Positions 11,503 through 22,041 of a stretch of DNA of 64,000 nt are shown here, in pieces; the first letter of the stretch is position 1; each line of letters starts with the position of its first letter. The stretch is from NCBI GenBank assembly GCA_003290165.1, contig QNQO01005876.1, positions 1 to 64,000 on the forward strand, read 5' to 3'. The translations under genes were made by a program, and so were the position numbers. This DNA is from Berberis thunbergii. Its lineage: Eukaryota; Streptophyta; Magnoliopsida; Ranunculales; Berberidaceae. Under the pieces are notes generated by a model, which saw nothing but the letters and a program-made list of their open reading frames with translations, did not search any database and was not told the DNA's origin.

Positions 11503-11982
11503 TGTCAGGACTAGTACCGTTGGTCAGGGAAACCAAGGTCAGAGGCCTTTCAAGACTTTCCTAATGGTCTCAAAACTCAATGTTCCCTTTTGAAAAGTGC
11601 CCAAATGCTTAGCATCTATATTATAGGGGGAATGTTTGAGCTCTTGACTGTGAGGACGTGTTGCCTTCATTGCATAATCGGGCCAGACTGTACCGCTAGC
11701 ATTTTTATTGTTTTCTTTGCATTGCTTTTCAACTTCAAACTTGTATTTCCATCGATCGTTAGCATCGAACTAGTCTTGAGCAACGTCCTTCCGAATGTTC
11801 CTCCCCATTGTAATCTATTGAATGTGAATGAGAGCTTTTACTAACTATTGTGCATTGTTATATTGTCTACAGATTGATACTATGCATTCTCAAGTTAATA
11901 TTTGTGTCCGTCAAAGTAACTACTCAATAGGCTTACTAGTGAATTGGATAGCTAGTGCCGCACGGATTACTAGTCTGTGACA
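11503..11982 (+). repeat. 3' LTR of the chromovirus
   Basis: 480 bp, preceded by the purine-rich GAGTGTGGGAGAG and followed by the TSD AACGC. Confidence 0.95.
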
Positions 11983-11987
11983 AACGC

Positions 11988-12180
11988 CTAACATTACTTC
12001 TCTGTTGAGAAAATAGTGTTATGCTAAGTTGTATTAGGCCTAGACTTGGGCTGCATTGGGCCTAAACTTGAGATTTCTCTGCTTTTAACTTTCGTGGGTA
12101 ATATTTGGGCTTCTCGAGAACAACCCAAATCTTTGGGCTTCCTTATCCTGTTGGTTTAAGGATTATTTTTGGCTCCTACA
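11988..12180 (+). repeat. left LTR of the outer element, second part
   Basis: Continues the alignment with the right LTR (about 16225-16410): the TGGGCCYARACWTGG and GGGTAATATT regions and the shared end GGCTCC-ACA. Confidence 0.65.
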
Positions 12181-12902
12181 AATGACTATCATCTCATTTG
12201 CTTTTGAGCTTACCATTTTTCTTTTCTTTCTTACTTAAAAGCAAAAGAGGTGTATTTTCAGTGAGGAGCCCCACAAAAATAGAAGCAGAATGCCCCTGAT
12301 CTTGCTCACTTATCTGTCCCTGCTAATACAAGCAAAGGATCTGCATGTAGAGGCTTCTGCTGTTGTTAAAATATACTCTATTGATATACTCAAGAATTGA
12401 TCCAAAGTTGTTGATCTACTAGTGAGACTTTGAATTTCTTTTGGAGTTGATGGTGACTTCATATCAAGTAGTGATATTGTTTGCTTTTATGATCCCCAAA
12501 CTTCGTGTATGTTTATTGGTATGTTGACTTGGAAATATTTTCATTAAGGTGCAAAAGCTTGATTGGCCTCTTTCATGAGTTTCTAATATGTTTAAGTCGG
12601 AATTTAAACATAACTTGAGGAAATTAATCATGGATTCAAATCTATTTATCTTGGAAACTGCATGGAAATATCGTGTGATCTGCTGACCACTTGACAAAAC
12701 TTAAAGAGATTTAAGTAGTCCTGAGTAAGATGTTTCTATGCTCAGTGATTGATTAATTGAATTACCCCAGAGAGTGACATCCTCTACTGAGGCATTTGGC
12801 TTCTGTTGTCTGCCAACCACTTGACTAAACTTAAACATATTTAAGTAGTTATAAGTAAGATGCTTTTATGAATTAAATCACCCACTTACTAAGAGTGTCA
12901 TC

Positions 12903-14188
12903 TAGGGGTGGGCACGGTCTGGATTGGTTCCAAATTTGGAGGAACCTAACTCGAACAGTTTAAAATTAACGGATCCGGTCTGGTCCGGATCCCCTTATTT
13001 TGAACATTGGAACCGAACCTAACTCGAACCGTTTGGAACAGTCTGATTCCTACGGTTCCAAACGGTTCCAGGGAGGATCACGAATGGGCTTAGAGTTTGC
13101 TTAAGACTAAAAGCTTAGGGCCAGGGAACAATACAAAAATGTTGTGAATTAAGAACGTAACTTATGTTTCTGATTAGAAGTGCAAAGAATCGCACAAAAA
13201 GTCACTAGAACGAAAAACAAACAGCAACTAAGTTAATAAAATCAAATACTTATACAAGTACTGAATCAAACAACTTAATACGAACATTAATTAAATAAAT
13301 AAATAAATAAAAAGTGAGAAAACATGAATAGAAGGGAAGCGAACCATCAATAGCCTCTCTGGGTGTCTTGAATCCCAAACAAACGCTCTTGTAGAATCGA
13401 TTCCCTCCCTTACCGGGCTTCTTCCCCTTTCCTGATTTCTTCGAGCTACAAGGAAAAAAAACCCAAAACAAAGAAACCAAAAACCCCGATAAATAATATA
13501 ATTAAAATAAAATTACATCTAGGTTGGTCATCTAATTCTTACCACAAGAACACCTTGGGCTGCTTCAAGAAGGCCTTCTCCGTCTACACAAAAGAAAACA
13601 AAAACGTTCTTATAGATCCAAACTAAAACAAAACCCTAGTGCTCCAATCAGAAAATACATTAATGTTATAAGGAATCAGATCTAGTGACTGCGAACAAAC
13701 GAAGAGTGAGAGAGAGAAGAAAGAGAACCTGTTCGGCCATGCTTGAGATAGGAGAGATTCGAAGTGAAGTTTATATTGTGTTCACTGCTACTCCTCCATG
13801 CTTGAGAGAGAACTTGTTCCGCCATGCTTGAGAGAGATAACAAAGCCCATTGCGAGAGGGGGAGGCGGCCTGTGGGTGCTCACTACTCACTTCTCTTCTC
13901 CTTTAAAGACTTGAAGAATGAAGAGTAAAGAGTTAGTAAAGAGTCTTAGACTCTTAGTTGAGTTACTTAGTTCCATAATTAGGTTTTTACAACTAATCTG
14001 ATTTGAAACAGGTCCACCCCGGACCGTTTCGTTTTTAAAAATAGGAACCGAGACCGGACTGTTTTATAACAGACCCGGACCGATCCGAACCGTATCTAAA
14101 AACTCATAATTAAAATTTGGACCGTTTAGAGCAAAACAGTCCGGTTTGATTTGAACCCGCGAATCGTCGACCCGTTTGCCCACCCCTA
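12903..14188. mobile_element. non-autonomous hAT element carrying captured RPS11 exons (Pack-hAT)
   Basis: The ends are TAGGGGTGGGCA and its reverse complement, with an 8-bp target duplication GTGTCATC on both sides (12895-12902 and 14189-14196). Eight-bp duplications with TAGGG-type tips mark the hAT superfamily. Subterminal regions are dense in CGGTCCGG and AACCG motifs. A second copy with the same outer sequences sits at 32241-33584 in the opposite orientation but with a different middle. The middle of this copy holds the RPS11 gene fragment at 13345-13740. No transposase is present, so it would need one from elsewhere. Confidence 0.93.
13345..13740 (-). pseudogene. RPS11: captured 5' part of a cytosolic ribosomal protein S11 (uS17) gene
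   Basis: Three exons with splice signals can be read on the minus strand. Exon 1 (13740-13729) encodes MAEQ and is followed by GTTCTC. Exon 2 (13583 to about 13543) encodes TEKAFLKQPKVFL, with TAG before it and GTAAGA after it. Exon 3 (13445-13345) encodes [20 protein letters not shown] and then [13 protein letters not shown], with TGTAG before it and GTTCGC after it. This is the N-terminal third of eukaryotic 40S protein S11, which binds 18S rRNA. The remaining exons are missing. Because the introns are retained, the capture was from genomic DNA rather than mRNA. A second partial copy of the exon 1 region lies near 13810-13835 (CTTGTTCCGCCATGC). Confidence 0.9.
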
Positions 14189-14610
14189 GTGTCATCCTTT
14201 ACTGAGGTGTGATCCCCTACTAAGGAACTTTGTTTTGTGGTCCGCTGACCACTTGACTAAACTTAAACAGATTTAAGTAGTATTGAGTAAGATGCTTTTA
14301 TGCATTGAATTACCCACTCATGGAGAGTGTCATCCTTTACTGAGGTGTGATCTGTACTGATGCATTTTGCTTGTGTGGTCTGTTGACCATATGACTAAAC
14401 TTAAACGGATTTAAGTAGTCTTGAGTAAGATGCTTTTATGCATTGAATTACCTACTCACGAATAGTGTCATCCTCTACTAAGGTGTGATCCTCTATTGAG
14501 GCATTTTGCTTGTGTGGTCTGCTGACCACTTGACTAAACTTAAACATATTTAAGAAGTCTTGAGTAAGATGCTTTTATGCATTGAATTACCCACTCACGG
14601 AGAGTGTCGT

Positions 14611-15147
14611 GCTCTACCGAGGTGTACATAAATGTTTGTATTTCTGAATGTCTTATGTTGAAGGACATGTAGAACAAATTCTCGTATTTCACAATTTCAA
14701 TTGAAGAAGATGTGTTCTCTGTTGAGAAGCAAAATAACATTCTACCGAGGTATATGTAAATATTTGTTCAATTTGTTTTTGCAGGATCTCTTTTCTTTGG
14801 TGGCGGTCTCTTCAGCCAAGGTTGGTTCTTCTCGTGGAGAATTTGATTGACTGGAATGGAAAACTCTGTGTATGTTCTACCGGATGAGGAGTCTCTTGTT
14901 GAAGAGATAAAATACAATCAAAATTTTCTTATATGTACATTGCATCTTCTTTTTCTAAAAAGCTAAAAATAAAAAAGTTAGGATGCCTCAGCTTTAATCC
15001 ACTTTGTGAAATGGTCGATTGCCTCAGTTATCAGAAATTTTTGCGCTGAAGAGTTTGATTGATCGGAAAGGTGAACTCTGTGGATATTCTATAGGCGGAA
15101 GAGTGTCTTATTGGAGAACATGTTCTACGTTTGTCACCCTTGTTCCT
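14611..15147. other. interior of the outer LTR element, non-coding
   Basis: Contains further loosely repeated phrases (TGTTCTACCGG/CGGATGAGGAGT, TCTCTTGTTGAAGAG) but no ORF or domain I recognise. Confidence 0.4.
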
Positions 15148-15355
15148 TTAATCTTCTTTCTGATCTGCATTCATTAGTACAGGTTGACTATCTTTCTCGG
15201 GTACATCTGCTGCCTTAGCACTATTTTTGTCATCCCATAATGCATAGCATTTTGCCATGGCAAAGATTTCAACAAGAGTTTTGCCCGGTTTCATGGAAAA
15301 TTTGCCATACATTAGGTGATCTATAGGCAGACCTTTCTGGAAAGCTAAGGATGCA
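15148..15355 (-). pseudogene. retrotransposon gag fragment
   Basis: The minus strand reads ASLAFQKGLPIDHLMYGKFS, then KPGKTLVEIFAMAKCYALW, ending with TAA at 15148. The pattern F-x-x-GL...F...P.T..E....A..Y is that of the end of a gypsy gag domain. It is antisense to the outer LTR element, so it is a separate fossil or an inverted piece. Confidence 0.5.
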
Positions 15356-15740
15356 ATTGGTCATCACACCCATTTATGCTGCCATTTATGGAAATTGGCG
15401 ACCTAACTTGCAAGATTTTATTGTTGTTTGATTTCCATTGGGCTCGGTTGTTGCACGAAAAATTGCAATTGATGATCAGCCAACGATGGTAGACCTACTA
15501 CCAGTGGTTGTTTGGTCAAAAGCAGTTGAACCCATGGCGATGATGGTGGTCTGGTTCAAGCAGAATAATGTTCAACGTTATTTTTGCTAGTTTGGTTTCG
15601 AGTTCCCACCATTGTGTTGAAAACGAACTCTGAAAAAGTGTCTGTGAAAGAAAAATCAAATTGAATAAACATAAAAAAAATTATGAATGAAAGAGAACAT
15701 GCAATGAGTTTGATTCAAGCTCTCATTGAAAGCAACAATT

Positions 15741-16410
15741 TGTGGATGCAAATTTCCACTAGATCACGTATTGAACACGCAGAGCAATATGCATAAGATA
15801 AATATTAATTCTTGACACTGGTGTGGTGCTTGCCACGGGAACTCTGATGCCAAAGTTAGAGAATTTCCTTTAGAAAAATATTTATTTCTCTGTCTTTGAA
15901 TAGAGAACGATGAATCAATAAAGAGTTACCTCTAGATGGCTTTGTGTTTGGCTATTTATAAAGGCAAAACGAGTAAACTGTTGGCAGATGAATGAGACAT
16001 GTGGCAGATGAGTGAGACACGTGGCAGATGAGTGAGTCATATGCTTGCAGGAGGTTGTAACCTCTCTTAGGTAGTTGTAACTTTCTTAGGTAGTTGCAAC
16101 TTCTCTTAGGTAGTTGTAACTTCCGTAGATAGTTGTAATCTCCCGTTGATGGTTGTAACTTCTTGTTTAGAGACACCTCTCTTTCTAGCTTGTGTGCTCA
16201 GTTGAGCATGATGGTCAGCGCCGAACACTACTTTGCTAAGAAAAAAATGTTATGTTGAGTTGTATTGGGCCCAGACATGGCTCCATTGAGCCCAAACTTA
16301 GGTTTTATCTACTTGTAACTTTCATGGGTAATATTATGGCTTCTTAGGAACAACCCAAATATATGGGCTTACTTATTCTATTGGGCTAAGGATTATTTTT
16401 GGCTCCCACA
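15741..16410 (+). repeat. right LTR of the outer element
   Basis: 670 bp, TGTGGATGC to GGCTCCCACA; direct repeat of 5904-6343 plus 11988-12180. TATTTATAAAGGC near 15952 could be its TATA box. Short GTAGTTGTAACTTC repeats lie at 16050-16165. Confidence 0.65.
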
Positions 16411-16454
16411 AGTAGTATTGCCCTATGGATGGGTATTGATGAGTTTGAGGCAAA

Positions 16455-16513
<59 letters not shown>
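16455..16513. repeat. (AAT)n microsatellite
   Basis: About 19 uninterrupted AAT units. The poly-isoleucine ORF on the minus strand is an artefact of it. Confidence 0.95.
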
Positions 16514-16516
<3 letters not shown>

Positions 16517-17145
16517 CCTTAGTTTTTCTCATTTGTTTATAATATATTGCCATATACAAATTAATCGGTGAGTTTTCAACCCTATTAATTAGTAAATCGG
16601 TCAAAAATCACCGATTACTCAGCCACGGGATTATTCAAACGATTAATTCAATAATCGTAACGCTCTACTACCTAGAAGAAATTAATCGGGAATTAATTAC
16701 CGATTAATTGCCTAGACTTATTTCATTGCATAGTTCTAGTTCCATAACAAAGGCATAAGATTATAATTACATTTACAAATCAGGTGTGATTGCGTTCCGT
16801 TATCCAATGAAATTGTTCCTTCACTATTTGGAAAGAGAAGGGAGACATACTATAGTCTATAGTTAGACTGAAGAGGTTAACATCAAAACAATTTACAATT
16901 TAGTAAAGTGAATGAAGTTCAGAGAATTACTAAATGCTCCTTAAAAGTACTGTCAAATAGCCAAAATAGCAAATGCCACTTCTCTATCACAAATCTCCAA
17001 GTTCCCTGATTTCATTAAGTTGATTTATATTTTATTCTCGAGTAATGACAGTGTTGTCAAGAATTCATGATCAGTGTTGTCAAGAATTCATGATCAGATC
17101 GATCCCCGCAAATTATATACCTTTCTGAGCATCTGTTATCTTTTA
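16514..17145. other. no gene recognised
   Basis: AT-rich, with CCGATTA-type motifs near 16565-16710 and a perfect 23-bp tandem duplication (GTGTTGTCAAGAATTCATG) at about 17049-17095. Confidence 0.4.
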
Positions 17146-17460
17146 GGGTGTTTCTGGTTGCATGGAATCTTATGCCATGGGAATCGATGAAGAGACCACC
17201 TAAATTTAAGTTAATTTGAGGTTCACTCACCAATCCACTATTTGATTTTGTGCAATGGTGGGAATGGAAGTCCAATGAACTTGAGAATCTCATCATTTGG
17301 GAGGACCAAAGAGTGATTCTAATATTCATGAGACTTCCATTCCCACCATTGATCACTAAATCTAATTGTGCATTGGTGAGTGAACCTCAAATTAGCTTGG
17401 ATTTAGGTGGTTCTCTCATGTATTTCCATGGCATAAGATTTCATGCAACCAAACACACCC
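17146..17460. mobile_element. Tourist-like (PIF/Harbinger) MITE
   Basis: Long terminal inverted repeats starting GGGTGTTTCTGGTTGCATGG and closing with the complement (CATGCAACCAAACACACCC), flanked by TTA on both sides (17143-17145 and 17461-17463). The TTA duplication and GGG-GTTTGG-type tips are typical of PIF/Harbinger MITEs. Almost the whole 315 bp can fold back on itself, including the shared GAGGTTCACTCACCAATCCA block. Confidence 0.85.
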
Positions 17461-17741
17461 TTAGTCTCTAACTTATGAATGCCAGAAGTTGGAATGTTAC
17501 TTGGCTTTGTCAAGAGTTGAACTTCAACTTCTTGCTTGTTCATTGTGCTACACAAGTTACTTTGCATCCTCCCCCAACTTTTTTCTACCAAGTTTTAAAC
17601 ACATGTTATTGGCTAAATTTGTCAACTTGAAAAATTAAAAAACTTCACTACAATCACAAACTTATCAACCAGTTTTTAAGGTTTATCATAACCCATCTAG
17701 GTAAGTCTTGCAGTCAAGACTACCTTCTAACAATAAACCTT

Positions 17742-18025
17742 AAGGGTGTGTTTGGTTGGGAATCCATCAGGGGACCACCTATATCTAACCTAATTTGAGG
17801 TTCACTCAACAATCCACTCTTAAATTTTGTGATCAATTGTGAGAATGTAAGTCACATTAACATGTGAATCACATGCTTTGGTGGGAGCAAGGAATGTGTT
17901 TTCATGTTCATCAGATTTTCATTCTCATCATTTATCACAAAATTTAATGATGGATGATGAACACTACCTCCAATTTAGCCTTAAACGTATGAGTCCCCTC
18001 ATGAATTCCCATGACACATTCTAAG
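17742..18025. mobile_element. degenerate Tourist-like MITE related to 17146-17460
   Basis: Begins TTAAGGGTGTGTTTGGTTGG, has the same GAGGTTCACTCA-CAATCCACT block, and ends in a diverged inverted copy (GAATTCCCATGACACATTCTAAG). The arms match less well than in the first copy. Confidence 0.65.
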
Positions 18026-19320
18026 AGTTGAACTTTTTCTTGGATGGTGTCAAGACCAGACCTCTTGTTGGGATGCAATTTCAAAACACAAGTATGGTGA
18101 TCCTTTTTGGATATGGTTATAGTCATTTGAATGTTCTTGGATTCAATGATTAAGGCCTTGCATGGTGGTGCTGCCAGGCCTTCGACATAGGAGGTGAAAA
18201 GATTATTTTATTTATCATCTCATTCATTATCTTATGGCACTTGGTTTGAGAAGAATGCCCTGATCTTCCAGGATAAGGTGGGTGGCCAAATAATATCATT
18301 TTTAATATTCTTTTGATGACATTTATAACATTATTCTTGGAAAAGACATACTATTTTCTTCGTATAGTTGCAAATTTCACATTTCAAGTGCATTTATGTG
18401 TTTTCACGTAATATCACAATATTATTGCAACTAGATGAAAAATGCATATTAACGTGTTTCGAAAATCCTCCAAATTCATATTTTATAGTTATTAACTTTT
18501 GCAATTATATTAATATATATATTATCAGGTTAGAACCCAAGGCACGATGAGAAGATTCTGAAAGCATACTTGAAGTTATGAGTAAATTCCTACAATTAAT
18601 CGAAGTCGGATTCCTACACAAAGTCCAACCACAAATAACCATGACACATTTGCACCATAAAACCCAGGCTCATATTAATTAGAGTCTCATTATCCAAGAT
18701 CTCTCATTCCATGTTAAACTATTCCACTAAGACTTCTACACAGAATCTTTTCTAGGCACCAAATTATTTTATATTTCACACTCACCACTTCTAGCCATAT
18801 TAACTATAGTTCAGTTGAACACTAAGGTTCATTTTCCAATTAAATTCAACCCAACTTCTCTTCAACCAATCATATCACCCAACCCCAACAAGTTGGACTT
18901 TCAAAATACAACACAAGATTGATGCAAATTGGAAGACTTCAAGAGTTCTATTGTTTAGGAATTTTATGTCTTGGTGTAAATAAGGGTGTTATTCTACTCT
19001 CTATGAAAGCTTAAGAAGGGGAAAAAGAATAACAACTCTTAGAAGCAAGTACTCTAGGATACAAACTTGTAAGTTCCATCATTTTATTAATAAAGAATGT
19101 TTGGTTTGTTTTATTATTTTTATTTTCTCTTTATCTAAAATGGTAATTTCTTCCCTCTTAAGGGAGAGATGAACCACCAAGCTTTAAATATAAGTGATTT
19201 TGTGTTATTGTATTGTTTATTATCTATGTCATTAATTGTTTGATAATCTAATAAGCAAGTCTTTTAGATGGAGAGTTGGAGTGTACAGTTTCACATCAAG
19301 ATGAACTCGCACTTTCTTCT
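18026..19320. other. no gene recognised
   Basis: About 1.3 kb of AT-rich sequence without domain-bearing ORFs. It may include old retroelement UTR sequence leading to the gag remnant. Confidence 0.4.
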
Positions 19321-19323
19321 AGG

Positions 19324-20080
19324 TTTACAAATGGCCATCATCTCATTTGCTTTTGAGCTTACCATTTTTCTTTTCCTTCTTACTTAAAAGCAGAAGAGAT
19401 TAAGATTACATAGAAGCACACTCAACTAGTTAATTCTGTTCAGGCACAACCACAACAAAACTCAACCAATCGAGTTTAAGGGAGTAACGAAATCCCAGTA
19501 GAACCCCAACAAGGAAACTTCGAAAACAACAATGCCGAAAAAGTTCACTTTGCCAAAATTCGAAGTATATGATGGCACTTCCGACCCAACCGATCATTTG
19601 AGGCACTTCCACCACATGATGGCCCTGAAGGAGACCACAGAGTCGATCTTATGCAAGACATTCCCAATTAGCCTCACGTCTACACCAAAGCCTATCACCA
19701 AAGTCAACAGATTCCTTTCAAGCCTTGACCATTGTTTTATCACCAGATTCATCGGAAGCCAACAGCCATACTACCTCCTGCACATCAAATAGAAGCCTGA
19801 CGAAACAATAAGGGAATATGTCACCCGTTTTACCAATGAATTGACTATGATTGACGGATGTAGCGATGACACGGCCACTGCAACCTTCGTGGTTGTATTG
19901 AAGATAGACACCTTCTTTGACGCTCTTAAGTTGGAGCATCCAAAGGGCATAGCAATCCTGCTGAAAATAACACAAAAATATTTCCCTAGAGGAAATGAAG
20001 GCAGCCCGGCGAAAAAATGATCAAGAAAGAGAAATTTTTTCAAGAAAAAGGGAAAGAAATGAAGAAAGAAGGCATGAAGG
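19324..20080 (+). pseudogene. gypsy gag remnant with 5' leader
   Basis: The leader ATCATCTCATTTGCTTTTGA at 19333 matches the sequence after the outer left LTR (12181-12240). From 19532 the frame reads MPKKFTLPKFEVYDGTSDPT, then DHLRHFHHMMAL, the start of a gypsy gag domain. A TAG stops it at 19790, but the same frame continues with ETIREYVTRFTNEL and CSDDTATATFVV, the later part of the domain. Lys/Arg-rich codons follow. No pol follows, so this is a fragment of the family that supplied the 5.9-16.4 kb LTRs. Confidence 0.75.
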
Positions 20081-21077
20081 CAACAACCCGTCAAAGAAGC
20101 ATCAGAGTGGCGGAATGAGTGATTCACGACGACAAGAATCCAGGGGGTCACAACCAATACGAACTCGACACGAACGGGTAACAAGCATAATGAAGACCAC
20201 GTACAAGCCATACACAACCCTAAAGACAAGTCGAGCAAATGTACTGAAATACATAGCGAAATGGGACAATATCAACTGGTACAAGAAACATCTCATTCCG
20301 TTGCACCTCACATGCTTAAATTACACAAAAAGTTAACCACGACCATTATAAAAGGTAAGGGAAACATTCGACTAAGATATTGAATTTTAACTGAATTTTG
20401 TTCAGATTTATATTATTCTTTCAATAGAGTTATTGACTTAAGCATCAGAGTGTCTTTAGCCACCAAAAAGGTTGTTATTGGCAATCTAACAGTTTACAAA
20501 TCAAACTCACAAGATGACGATTTTTTGAACGCATCAATGCTCATAACATTGCCAAAAGGGTCATATGATCCTAACTAGAAATACTTCAGCCTAATTCTAG
20601 GCTCCATTGCTCTTCGACTCTAAATTCAATCAAGCCCAGTAACGCTCATATCCTAGTTACAATCACAAGTTGCACCTTTATTTTTAAGCAATCTCATTCA
20701 TTTCTTCTCTCCTATCTATCCTCGCCCTATCAAAATGGTTAGTTACAAAATGTTCCCCTATCCTATTTAAGTTGGCATATAGCCACTGCCACTTCTGAGT
20801 TTAAGACGAGCTTCTTCTGATAGCACTCTAGTTGATTCTTTTTCGATCAGGCTAACATACATATCGTTAAACATAGTTAAAACTTTAACACAAGGAAGAC
20901 CCACACTTTTATCTGGTTATTATTCTAACAATGCTTTTCAAAGAAAACATATAATTTCTTTTTAAACTACTCCGTAACATCAAAGTACCATCTAAGTTGA
21001 TGCACAGTAAAAGAAATATTATAGTATTCTGAGCTCTTTTCATATCCTCGAGTGCTTTTACAGTGCACTGGTATTTT
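20081..21077. other. no gene recognised
   Basis: Nothing identifiable. The small ORFs at 20102-20336 are extensions of the gag region in other frames. Confidence 0.4.
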
Positions 21078-21193
21078 GCACTGGTTTTTTGCCTGGTGCA
21101 ATCAGGCACTGTTAGGTTGCATCGAGATAAGTAATATTACTAATCTCGATGCAATCCAATGGTGCCTGATTGCACCAGGCAAAAAACCAGTGC
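21078..21193. repeat. 116-bp hairpin (foldback) element
   Basis: GCACTGGTTTTTTGCCTGGT at 21078 is mirrored by ACCAGGCAAAAAACCAGTGC ending at 21193. An inner pair TTGCATCGAGAT / ATCTCGATGCAA surrounds AAGTAATATTACTA. A single GCACTGGTTTTTTG also occurs at 23279, right after a hAT insertion. Confidence 0.85.
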
Positions 21194-21539
21194 AGTTAGG
21201 AAAAACCGCATATCCTCACGATAACCCCATTTTCAATGTCAAATGACGTCTTCTTTGATTCATCGCATCACATTAAAGGTTAAGTAGGACAAACAAAGAG
21301 GGTTATGAACAGGTATCTACATCCACTAAACCCCATAGTTGAGGCACAGACTATGCGATACCTTCATACAAGTTACAGAAGTGATACTCATTCTTTGTTT
21401 TGTTCCACTTATTATAGTTTGAAGCAGAAGTATACTTATAACTTCAAACACAATTCAAATGACTGGAATCATGAACAACTAACTATGTTAGTAGTAATTA
21501 AGCACACCAACTTAAACACCAAAGTGCAAAGAAAACACA

Positions 21540-22007
21540 CTATTTTATCAAAATTTTACTGCACTGCATTGCTACTTCAACCTTCCAATAACAGCTCAAT
21601 GCAATATTGAGATTTCGAATAAAATTCATTAGAAGAGCATTAAACACCCACGTACCGGCCCTAAAAGTAATCGAGCTGTTGACGTGAGGATGCACCAGCT
21701 GCAGCGACAACTTGTGAACTTTCCCTTCCCCCTTATCTCTCACCTGACCCTTCGCCTTTCTATCCTTATCAAGACTGAGGGTCAATGTCGACATTGATTG
21801 AAGATCCGTTGACCTTGTCACGTGTACGTGCCACTTGCAACGGTAAACCTTCACAACCTTGTCCTTCTCTTTACTGCCTTTGAACGTCCCCCGCTCGCTC
21901 GCACCACATGCACTGCACTTTGTCGTCCTTCCTCGCTGGAATGGACCCAACGTTGTATTTGTTACGGAGGTCCGCGGGCTCATTAGCTTGTGCCTTGATT
22001 TGGACAT
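21540..22007 (-). CDS. uncharacterised 155-aa ORF
   Basis: An open frame beginning MSKSRHKLMSPRTSV. The first two thirds are basic and GC-richer than the surroundings, with a CSACG motif and a later Cys that could bind metal, but I recognise no family. The ATG is only 35 bp from a hAT insertion (22042-23273), which would separate it from any promoter. It may be a gene fragment or chance. Confidence 0.25.
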   Translation of the reverse strand: MSKSRHKLMSPRTSVTNTTLGPFQRGRTTKCSACGASERGTFKGSKEKDKVVKVYRCKWHVHVTRSTDLQSMSTLTLSLDKDRKAKGQVRDKGEGKVHKLSLQLVHPHVNSSITFRAGTWVFNALLMNFIRNLNIALSCYWKVEVAMQCSKILIK

Positions 22008-22041
22008 GCATGGATTGATTATATTTCACTAGGGTATGCAC

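Larger units (their letters stand above)
6344..11982 (+). mobile_element. complete but decayed Ty3/gypsy chromovirus
   Basis: A 5.64-kb element with LTRs at 6344-6821 and 11503-11982, both starting TGTCAGGACTAGTAC and ending GTGACA. The target-site duplication is AACGC on both sides (6339-6343 and 11983-11987). Order: LTR, PBS, gag, protease, RT, RNase H, integrase, chromodomain, purine tract (GTGTGGGAGAG), LTR. The chromodomain behind the integrase puts it with the chromoviruses. The two LTRs differ at roughly a dozen positions by eye, so the insertion is fairly recent, yet several stops and frameshifts break gag-pol. It sits inside the left LTR of another element. Confidence 0.95.
12679..14610 (+). 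repeat. ~138-bp tandem array, five units, split by a hAT element
   Basis: The motif TCTGCTGACCACTTGACTAA followed by ACTTAAAC-ATTTAAGTAG and GTAAGATGCTTTTATG recurs starting at 12679, 12809, 14241, 14379 and 14518. Removing the hAT at 12903-14188 with one TSD gives spacings of 130, 138, 138 and 139 bp. The array lies inside the outer LTR element. Confidence 0.85.
5904..16410 (+). mobile_element. LTR retroelement (non-autonomous candidate), left LTR split by a chromovirus
   Basis: Two direct repeats bound this block. The left copy is 5904-6343 continued at 11988-12180; the right copy is 15741-16410. Both run from TGT to ACA and share GATCACGT near the start, the AGTTACCTC / TATTTATAAAGGC region, repeated GGCAGATGAGTGAGAC, and the end GGATTATTTTTGGCTCC. 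The interior (12181-15740) carries no complete pol, only a tandem array and a minus-strand gag scrap. Sequence just after the left LTR (AATGACTATCATCTCATTTG) is matched at 19324-19400 in front of a gypsy gag remnant, so the family is probably gypsy-related. Flanks CACAC and AGTAG do not match, so the pair could instead be two separate insertions. Confidence 0.6.

Noticed and set aside
13250..13740. A live RPS11 gene
   Set aside because: Only the first three exons are present and the hAT ends lie on both sides; the later conserved two thirds are missing.
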